64,000 nucleotides of DNA from Marinomonas sp. KMM3893 (GTDB taxonomy: Bacteria; Pseudomonadota; Gammaproteobacteria; Pseudomonadales; Marinomonadaceae): NCBI RefSeq assembly GCF_004352855.1, contig NZ_SJSC01000001.1, positions 310,001-374,000 of the forward strand, given 5' to 3'. The position numbers were made by a program, and so were the translations under genes. Positions 58,133 through 64,000 of this stretch are shown piece by piece. Below the pieces are notes generated by a model. The model was given only the letters and a program-made list of their open reading frames with translations. It did not search any database and was not told the origin of the DNA. Position 1 is the stretch's first letter, and the number at the start of each line of letters is the position of its first letter.

Positions 58133-59515
58133 TCAGCACTCAATGACATTAACAGCGAGTCCCCCACGAGAGGTTTCCTTGTACTTATCATTCATATCAC
58201 GTCCGGTATCACGCATGGTGCGGATCACTTTATCTAATGAAACATAGTGCGTTCCATCGCCTCGAATCGCCATCGCGGCGGAGTTAATGGCTTTCATTGC
58301 CCCCATCGCATTGCGCTCAATACAAGGTACTTGAACCAGCCCTCCTATCGGATCACAGGTCAGCCCCAAATTGTGTTCCATGCCAATCTCCGCGGCATTT
58401 TCTACTTGCTCTGGGGTGCCGCCAGTCGCAGCCGCTAACCCTGCTGCGGCCATCGCACAAGCCGAACCGACTTCCCCTTGGCAACCGACTTCAGCACCAG
58501 ATATAGACGCGTTTTCTTTAAACAACATGCCTATTGCTGCGGCCGTTAAAAAGAACTCAATAATGCCGTCTTTGCTGGAGCGCGGACAAAACTCCCAGTA
58601 GTAATGCAAGACCGCAGGGATGATGCCCGCCGCGCCATTGGTTGGCGCTGTGACGACTCGCCCTCCGGCCGCGTTTTCTTCATTGACCGCCAAGGCGTAC
58701 AAATTCACCCAATCCAGTGCCCCCAGCGAAGGCGTAATCATGTCCATGCGTGTTTTGCTGGACAAATCTCTGTATAAGCTGGCCGCGCGGCGTTTGACTT
58801 TTAATCCGCCTGGCAAGATACCTTCATGTGTCATGCCATTTTTCACGCACTCTTTCATGGTTTTCCAAATGCTTAGAATGCCTTCTCGTATGGCCTCTTC
58901 ACTGCGCCACACTTTTTCATTCTCCAGCATGATCTGAGCAATGCTCAACTCCTGTTCTCGACAAAGAGCAATTAAGCTTTCCGCACTATGAAACTCAAAA
59001 GGCAGTACGGTGCTGTCTTCAACCAACTCTACGTCGCCTTGATCGTTCTCTTGCACAATAAAGCCACCACCGACGGAATAAAAAGTCGCTTTATGCAAGG
59101 ACGACCCGTCTGCATCAAAGGCTTCTAACACCATGCCATTCGCATGAAAATCAAGACGATCGATTCGGTGATAAATCAAATCTGCTTGCACATCAATCGC
59201 GACAGCCTGCTTAGCCAGCAAACGAATCAGCGAAGTCGATTCTATTTCTGCCACGCGATCATTAATCATGTTTGGGTCAACTAAATCGGGTAATTCACCC
59301 TCTAAGCCGATAAGCACGGCTTTACCGGTACCGTGCCCTTTACCCGTTGCCCCCAAAGAACCATACAAATCGATCTTTAGGCGCGCGACTTTTGACATTA
59401 AATGCAATGTCTCAAGTTGGTGAGCAAACTGGTTCGCCGCCACCATTGGCCCCACAGTATGTGAACTGGATGGGCCAATACCTACTTTAAAAAGATCAAA
59501 CAAACTGATTGCCAT
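58133..59515 (-). CDS. sdaA: L-serine dehydratase (4Fe-4S)
   Basis: This 460-residue one-chain L-serine ammonia-lyase makes pyruvate. The beta domain begins MAISLFDLFKVGIGPSSSHT (start chosen here), and the alpha domain has EVGCQGEVGSACAMAAAGLA and a third cysteine in GLTCDPIGGLVQVPC, the ligands of the catalytic 4Fe-4S cluster. The frame extends 36 codons upstream, but AGAGGAA precedes the ATG at 59515. It stands before soxBDAG on the same strand, a neighbourhood known from glycine betaine catabolism, where sarcosine becomes glycine, serine and then pyruvate. Confidence 0.95.
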   Translation of the reverse strand: MAISLFDLFKVGIGPSSSHTVGPMVAANQFAHQLETLHLMSKVARLKIDLYGSLGATGKGHGTGKAVLIGLEGELPDLVDPNMINDRVAEIESTSLIRLLAKQAVAIDVQADLIYHRIDRLDFHANGMVLEAFDADGSSLHKATFYSVGGGFIVQENDQGDVELVEDSTVLPFEFHSAESLIALCREQELSIAQIMLENEKVWRSEEAIREGILSIWKTMKECVKNGMTHEGILPGGLKVKRRAASLYRDLSSKTRMDMITPSLGALDWVNLYALAVNEENAAGGRVVTAPTNGAAGIIPAVLHYYWEFCPRSSKDGIIEFFLTAAAIGMLFKENASISGAEVGCQGEVGSACAMAAAGLAAATGGTPEQVENAAEIGMEHNLGLTCDPIGGLVQVPCIERNAMGAMKAINSAAMAIRGDGTHYVSLDKVIRTMRDTGRDMNDKYKETSRGGLAVNVIEC

Positions 59516-60245
59516 GATTACGCTTTCCTCTTTTCTTAAAACACCAAGACAATGAATAAAGGCCTCACTGTCTGGCTCTTTTTTATTTGTTATTACAAGA
59601 ACAAAGACCCGTTCAGAGAACAACTAAATATTCTTGGTTACAAGCATTTTTATTATGCGTTTCAAACAGAGGTAGCAGCAAAATGCATCGCGATACATCA
59701 ACCAACAAAACAACGCACTCTCTATGTCGATATTGTGTGTGTCACGCCATCAAGCCATTTACCTGAAAACGACACTTTTATGTCCTCATACTCCCAAATT
59801 CATTTAGACCTTCTAGCCATGCTGTGTTTTTTATCTAACACCCGTAACTTCACTCACCTAAACAGTAAGAACAAAGTTGAGAGACTCTTTTTTTGACGAT
59901 GTTAAGACGCTGAAAATGGTCAAAAAACGCACACCTTATTGCAGTCCCTTGAAGCCACTAAAGCACGCCTTTCGATCCTTTTCTTCTATTAAGTTTCCCT
60001 ATCAATAAGCCGTTGTGGATTTGTTATATTTATTTTGTGCACATTTGTTACAAAGTATGCAAATGATCATGATTTTTTTGTATAGTATCAACAGGCTTCA
60101 TAAAGAAACTAAATTCTATTTTGATGCTGAAATGGCGCTATTGTTTAACTGGTTAGCCTTTCTTAGAAAGGTTTTTTAAAAATACGCCCAATAAAAATCA
60201 AAATACGGCGACTTACCCTTCACACCCAAAGGAAGAGGATTAATT
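59516..60245. other. 730-base gap with promoter regions and a leader hairpin
   Basis: This gap separates sdaA (minus) from the Usp-symporter operon (plus). It holds the sdaA promoter area near 59530-59620, an AT-rich stretch at 60000-60110 that probably carries the plus-strand promoter, and a terminator-like hairpin at 60155-60177. An open frame of 114 codons at 59552-59896 (plus) shows no known motif, and I treat it as chance. No glycine riboswitch core is visible. Confidence 0.5.
60155..60177 (+). terminator. Attenuator-like hairpin in the leader of the Usp-symporter operon
   Basis: AGCCTTT and AAAGGTT (60155-60161 with 60167-60173, one G-T pair) form a 7-base-pair stem over CTTAG and run into TTTTTT. 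It lies about 70 bases before the start codon. A 10-codon frame (60124-60156, MLKWRYCLTG) ends exactly at the stem, but has no clear ribosome site. Confidence 0.45.
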
Positions 60246-60686
60246 ATGTCAGCAACTATTATTGTCGGAGTAGACGGAAGTGAGGCAGGCAATCGCGCAC
60301 TTTCCTACGCCAAGCGACTAGCAACCCTAATCGGAGACGAATGCGTTTTAGAGCTTGTTTGCATTGTCGAATGGTCTCCTTACACTTTTCAAACCCACGA
60401 AGAAAATGCCCTACGTAAGAAAAACCGCCAAGAAGAATTAAACAACGCTAACGCCCGCGTTATCAGCCCAGCTCTTAAAGCACTCGAAGAAGCAGGCATT
60501 AAAGGGAATGGCCGTGTACTGCATGGCAAGGTTGCCCATTTACTTAACAGCATTGCTGTTGAAACAAACGCAGAACAGATTGTCGTGGCGCGCTCCACTG
60601 AACACGGCTTAAGCACACGTGTCTTTGGTAGTGTGACAGCGCACCTTGTTATGAGTGCGAATGTCCCTGTTACCGTTGTAAGCTGA
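60246..60686 (+). CDS. Universal stress protein (UspA family)
   Basis: This single-domain Usp protein (146 residues) begins TIIVGVDGSEAGNRALSYAK and ends EHGLSTRVFGSVTAHLVMSA followed by NVPVTVV. The G-S phosphate loop is kept (FGSV), but the glycine spacing before it is reduced, so ATP binding is uncertain. GGAAGAGG lies before the ATG. It is 9 bases before an alanine/glycine:Na+ symporter gene, so the two are surely co-transcribed. Usp proteins encoded next to transporters often modulate them; that is inference here. Confidence 0.93.
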   Translation: MSATIIVGVDGSEAGNRALSYAKRLATLIGDECVLELVCIVEWSPYTFQTHEENALRKKNRQEELNNANARVISPALKALEEAGIKGNGRVLHGKVAHLLNSIAVETNAEQIVVARSTEHGLSTRVFGSVTAHLVMSANVPVTVVS

Positions 60687-60695
60687 GGAGCTGCT

Positions 60696-62255
60696 ATGAA
60701 AAATTTTACGATATTAATAACGGCCTTGCTTTCACTGCTAATGATGAGCCTAAGCTCCACGGTTCAAGCAGCGGAAGGCATTGATGCCACCGTCAACGAA
60801 GTATTTGGCGCGGCCACTGGCTGGTTTGTGGCACTGATCTTTGCACCCATCCCAGGGACGAGCTTTCCTTGGATTGTGCTTTGGTTAGTAACAGGCGCCA
60901 GTATATTCACTCTGTATTTTGGTTTTGTTCAGTTTCGCAGCATCGGGCACTCTATTGCCTTGGTCAAAGGCGACTACTCAAACCCAAATGACGCAGGTGA
61001 AGTAAGTCACTTCCAAGCGCTTGCTACCGCACTTTCCGGTACGGTTGGACTGGGTAACATTGCAGGTGTTGCGGTAGCGGTTTCCATTGGTGGCCCTGGT
61101 GCTACTTTTTGGATGATCCTTGCCGGCTTACTAGGCATGGCATCGAAATTTACCGAGTGTACCCTGGGTGTGAAATACCGAAATGAATACAAAGACGGCA
61201 GCGTGTCTGGTGGTCCGATGTATTACATCTCTAAAGGTTTCGCTGAAAAAGGCATTCCTGGTGGTAAATTGCTAGCGGGCTTGTTCGCTGTGTTCTGTAT
61301 TTTGGGCTCTCTTGGTGGCGGCAACATGTTCCAAGCCAACCAAGCACACGCTCAATTAACACAAGTTATCGGTGACTACCCAGGTTGGATTACTGGGGTT
61401 GTTTTTGCCACGCTCGTGTTCGTCGTTATTGTCGGCGGTATCAAATCGATTGCGCGTGTTACAGATAAAGTGGTCCCTTTCATGGGTATCCTTTATGTGG
61501 GCGCAGCACTGATTATTTTGATCTTCAACGCAGACAAAATTGGTTGGGCATTTGGCCAAATCTTTACCGGCGCATTCACAGGTCTTGGTGTTGCAGGTGG
61601 TCTAGTAGGTGCCTTGATCCAAGGTTTCAAACGTGCCGCCTTCTCGAACGAAGCCGGGGTTGGTTCTGCCGCGATTGCTCACTCAGCAGTACAAACAAAC
61701 GAACCTATTACCGAAGGCTTTGTTTCTTTGCTTGAACCATTTATCGATACCGTTGTGATCTGTACCATGACAGCCCTTGTGATCATCATCACAGGCCAAT
61801 TAGTATCTGACCCACAAACAGGTCTTTATATTCTGAATGAAAGTGGCTCTATTTTGACCGCTGACGGTTCATCTGGTGTGGCGCTAACGTCTGCCGCATT
61901 TGGCTCAACAATCAGTTGGTTCCCGTTTGTCCTTGCTATTGCGGTTATCTTGTTCGCCTTCTCAACCATGTTGAGCTGGTCTTACTACGGTCTAAAAGCA
62001 TGGACTTACTTGTTCGGCGAAAGCAAAAAAATGGAGTTGACCTTTAAAATCATCTTCTGCTTGTTTGTTGTTATCGGCGCAGCGTCTAGCTTAGGTCCTG
62101 TCATTGATTTCTCTGACGCCGCGATCTTCGCCATGGCCGTTGCCAACATCATCGGCTTATACTGCTTGATGCCTATTGTAAGAAAAGAATTAACGTCTTA
62201 CTTAGCTCGCCTGAAAAGCGGTGAGATCAAGAAATACAAAGACATTAAGAAATAA
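60696..62255 (+). CDS. Alanine/glycine:cation symporter (AGCS family)
   Basis: This Na+-coupled amino-acid importer of 519 residues has a leading signal-like segment (about 4-24, [20 protein letters not shown]) and then about 11 membrane segments. The AGCS signature is seen as [20 protein letters not shown] (about 108-127) and [20 protein letters not shown] (about 308-327). The substrate is alanine or glycine by family. Glycine would fit the sarcosine oxidase and serine dehydratase genes upstream. It is the second gene of the Usp operon and ends before a strong terminator. Confidence 0.93.
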   Translation: MKNFTILITALLSLLMMSLSSTVQAAEGIDATVNEVFGAATGWFVALIFAPIPGTSFPWIVLWLVTGASIFTLYFGFVQFRSIGHSIALVKGDYSNPNDAGEVSHFQALATALSGTVGLGNIAGVAVAVSIGGPGATFWMILAGLLGMASKFTECTLGVKYRNEYKDGSVSGGPMYYISKGFAEKGIPGGKLLAGLFAVFCILGSLGGGNMFQANQAHAQLTQVIGDYPGWITGVVFATLVFVVIVGGIKSIARVTDKVVPFMGILYVGAALIILIFNADKIGWAFGQIFTGAFTGLGVAGGLVGALIQGFKRAAFSNEAGVGSAAIAHSAVQTNEPITEGFVSLLEPFIDTVVICTMTALVIIITGQLVSDPQTGLYILNESGSILTADGSSGVALTSAAFGSTISWFPFVLAIAVILFAFSTMLSWSYYGLKAWTYLFGESKKMELTFKIIFCLFVVIGAASSLGPVIDFSDAAIFAMAVANIIGLYCLMPIVRKELTSYLARLKSGEIKKYKDIKK

Positions 62256-62290
62256 TATGTTTCGATAAAACATAATATTGGATCCATAAA

Positions 62291-62328
62291 AAACCCCAAA
62301 AGAGCCTTCTCTTTTGGGGTTTTCTTTT
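62291..62328 (+). terminator. Rho-independent terminator after the symporter gene
   Basis: AAACCCCAAAAGAG and CTCTTTTGGGGTTT pair perfectly over CCTT, followed by a T-rich tract. Confidence 0.93.
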
Positions 62329-62337
62329 TGTCGCAAA

Positions 62338-62360
62338 TAAAAAAAGGCCCCGAAGGGCCA
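62338..62360 (-). terminator. Rho-independent terminator after the aldehyde dehydrogenase gene
   Basis: On the minus strand GGCC-CTTCGG-GGCC forms a short stem with a stable tetraloop-like centre, followed by seven T. It faces the symporter terminator. Confidence 0.85.
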
Positions 62361-62397
62361 AAATGTTGTCTCAGGGGATTAAGACACTTTCAATAAC

Positions 62398-63915
62398 CTA
62401 GAAAAAGCCTAACGGATTAACGTCGTAGCTTACTAACAAGTTTTTCGTTTGTTGGTAATGCTCTAACGCCACTTTATGCGTTTCACGGCCAACACCCGAT
62501 TTTTTATAACCACCAAACGCTGAGTGAGCTGGGTATTGGTGATAGCAGTTCATCCAGACTCGTCCCGCTTGGATGTTACGTCCCATTCGGTACGCCAAAT
62601 TCGTATCACGAGTCCACACACCAGCCCCTAAACCAAACTCACTGTCATTGGCAATGGCCAGCGCTTCTGCTTCATCTTTAAAGGTCACGATACTGACGAC
62701 TGGGCCAAAAATTTCTTCTTGGAACACACGCATATCATTGGTGCCTTTGAACAAGGTCGGTTCCATATAGAAGCCGTTTTCAAAGCCTGGCACTGTCGCC
62801 ACACCACCACCGATTAATAATTCAGCGCCTTCTTCTTTACCGATGTCCATGTAGCTAAGAATTTTATCAAACTGTTGTTTCGATGCCTGGGCCCCCACTT
62901 GAGTATCGGTATCTAGTGGGTCACCACGTTGGATGGTTTTGGTACGCTCAATCACCAACTTGATGAATTCATCATAAATAGATTCATGAACCAGGGCGCG
63001 AGATGGGCAAGTACAGACTTCGCCTTGGTTAAAGAAGGCTAACACCAAGCCTTCAACACACTTACTTATGTAGGATTCTTCTTGTTGCATGATGTCAGCA
63101 AAATAAATATTAGGGGACTTACCACCTAACTCCACGGTGGAAGGAATGATATTTTCGGCAGCACAATGCAGAATCTGAGAACCTACTGGGGTCGATCCTG
63201 TAAAGGCAATTTTAGCGATACGCTTGCTGGACGCCAACGCTTGCCCCGCCTCTTTACCAAAACCATTAACGATATTTAACACACCGGCAGGCAGCAGATC
63301 GCCAATCAGTTTGACTAACTCAAGAATAGACGCTGGTGTTTGCTCGGCCGGTTTTAGTACCACACAGTTGCCCGCTGCCAACGCAGGTGCCAGCTTCCAA
63401 GCGGCCATTAAGATAGGGAAGTTCCAAGGAATAATTTGACCAACCACCCCTAAAGGCTCATGAAAATGATACGCCACTGTGTGTTCATCTAGCTCAGCGG
63501 CCGTGCCTTCTTGTGCTCGTAAGCAACCAGCAAAATAACGGAAGTGATCAGCGGCCAAAGGAATGTCTGCATTTAACGTTTCACGCACCGCTTTACCGTT
63601 ATCCCACGTTTCAGCAACGGCCAAGAGTTCTAGATTTTGTTCGATGCGGTCTGCTATTTTGAGCAGAATATTTGAACGCGCCGCGACGGATGTTTTTCCC
63701 CATGCTTCTCGTGCCGCATGAGCCGCATCCAACGCTAGGTTAATGTCTTCCTCTGTAGATCGTGGAATTTGGCAGAATACGTCACCAGTAACAGGACTTA
63801 CATTATCAAAATACTGGCCTTTCACTGGCGCAACCCAATCACCGCCGATGTAGTTTTCATATTGTTCTTGAAATGAAATGACGCTGCCTGCACTGCCTGG
63901 TTTTGCATAAATCAT
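62398..63915 (-). CDS. NAD-dependent aldehyde dehydrogenase, AldB/ExaC type
   Basis: This 505-residue aldehyde dehydrogenase oxidises short aldehydes such as acetaldehyde to the acid. It has the cofactor-site [20 protein letters not shown] and [11 protein letters not shown], the general base in [13 protein letters not shown] and the catalytic Cys301 in [13 protein letters not shown] (Cys303 follows). The CTCPSR form and the C-terminal [20 protein letters not shown] are those of the AldB/ExaC subgroup (ethanol or acetaldehyde oxidation). GGAG lies 8 bases before the ATG. It is a single gene. The substrate could also be betaine-related, but the closest pattern is AldB. Confidence 0.9.
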   Translation of the reverse strand: MIYAKPGSAGSVISFQEQYENYIGGDWVAPVKGQYFDNVSPVTGDVFCQIPRSTEEDINLALDAAHAAREAWGKTSVAARSNILLKIADRIEQNLELLAVAETWDNGKAVRETLNADIPLAADHFRYFAGCLRAQEGTAAELDEHTVAYHFHEPLGVVGQIIPWNFPILMAAWKLAPALAAGNCVVLKPAEQTPASILELVKLIGDLLPAGVLNIVNGFGKEAGQALASSKRIAKIAFTGSTPVGSQILHCAAENIIPSTVELGGKSPNIYFADIMQQEESYISKCVEGLVLAFFNQGEVCTCPSRALVHESIYDEFIKLVIERTKTIQRGDPLDTDTQVGAQASKQQFDKILSYMDIGKEEGAELLIGGGVATVPGFENGFYMEPTLFKGTNDMRVFQEEIFGPVVSIVTFKDEAEALAIANDSEFGLGAGVWTRDTNLAYRMGRNIQAGRVWMNCYHQYPAHSAFGGYKKSGVGRETHKVALEHYQQTKNLLVSYDVNPLGFF

Positions 63916-64000
63916 AATCTATCTCCACTCTTGTTGTTTTTGTAATGAGTTTTAATGAGGCTCTGGAAGTCATTAGTGACTCTCCTATCCACTTTAGAAA
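63916..64000. other. Window end, upstream of the aldehyde dehydrogenase gene
   Basis: These last 85 bases would hold the dehydrogenase promoter. No complete gene or regulatory motif can be supported. Confidence 0.4.

Noticed and set aside
59552-59896. Open frame of 114 codons on the plus strand, before the Usp-symporter operon
   Set aside because: It has no recognisable domain and no clear ribosome site, overlaps the sdaA promoter region, and its composition looks random (many Cys, Phe, Tyr, His).
59897-60245. Glycine riboswitch upstream of the AGCS symporter operon
   Set aside because: Such riboswitches precede some AGCS genes, but the conserved GGAGAG / CCGAAGG core is not seen here.

Overview
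The window looks like a chromosomal segment of a marine gammaproteobacterium of the Oceanospirillales, most like Marinomonas. This is inference from gene content and order, not from a database search. The core follows an order known from pseudomonads and their relatives: gacA-uvrC-pgsA-tRNA(Gly,Cys,Leu), yccA-tusDCBE, cobA-serS-crcB-rarA-lolA-ftsK, aat-infA-clpA-clpS/cspD, mnmA-hflD-purB. Marine heterotroph functions (TRAP transporter, sarcosine oxidase, Na+/amino acid symporter, monomeric isocitrate dehydrogenase) are set among these genes. No plasmid, CRISPR array, rRNA operon or intact mobile element is visible.

Layout. (1) 1-9.6 kb: a probable ketone-body / 3-hydroxybutyrate utilisation cluster, with thiolase and 3-oxoacid CoA-transferase on the minus strand, then a divergent LysR regulator, a PAS-AAA-Fis sigma-54 activator, a three-gene TRAP transporter and 3-hydroxybutyrate dehydrogenase. 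Three TCCG-N6-CGGA sites and a candidate sigma-54 promoter precede the TRAP genes. (2) 9.7-14.6 kb: a chemoreceptor, a diguanylate cyclase and a small outer-membrane beta-barrel protein. (3) 14.6-16 kb: an AT-rich stretch with a decayed tyrosine integrase next to three tRNA genes. (4) 16-21 kb: pgsA, uvrC, gacA and an overlapping pair of phage-type replication genes (lambda P-like and DnaT-like). (5) 21-45.5 kb: housekeeping genes for ribosome hibernation, tRNA thiolation, siroheme synthesis, tRNA charging, lipoprotein export, chromosome segregation, N-end-rule proteolysis, the TCA cycle, purine synthesis and ribosome hydroxylation. (6) 45.6-48.4 kb: a Fur-box-controlled small membrane protein with a Usp gene, and topB behind a near-perfect LexA box. 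(7) 48.5-52.6 kb: a LysE-type exporter, two paralogous membrane-anchored proteins of unknown function and a Pit phosphate transporter. (8) 52.9-59.5 kb: soxBDAG and serine dehydratase. (9) 60.2-63.9 kb: a Usp protein with an alanine/glycine:Na+ symporter, and an AldB-type aldehyde dehydrogenase.

How the genes work together. In region 1, imported 3-hydroxybutyrate would be oxidised to acetoacetate by BdhA, activated by ScoAB and cleaved by AtoB to acetyl-CoA. The TRAP transporter would supply the acid under sigma-54 control. In regions 8 and 9, sarcosine from glycine betaine is demethylated to glycine, while serine dehydratase makes pyruvate and the symporter brings in small amino acids. Regulatory signals read directly from the sequence link topB to the SOS response, a small membrane protein to iron, and the TRAP/bdhA genes to sigma-54.
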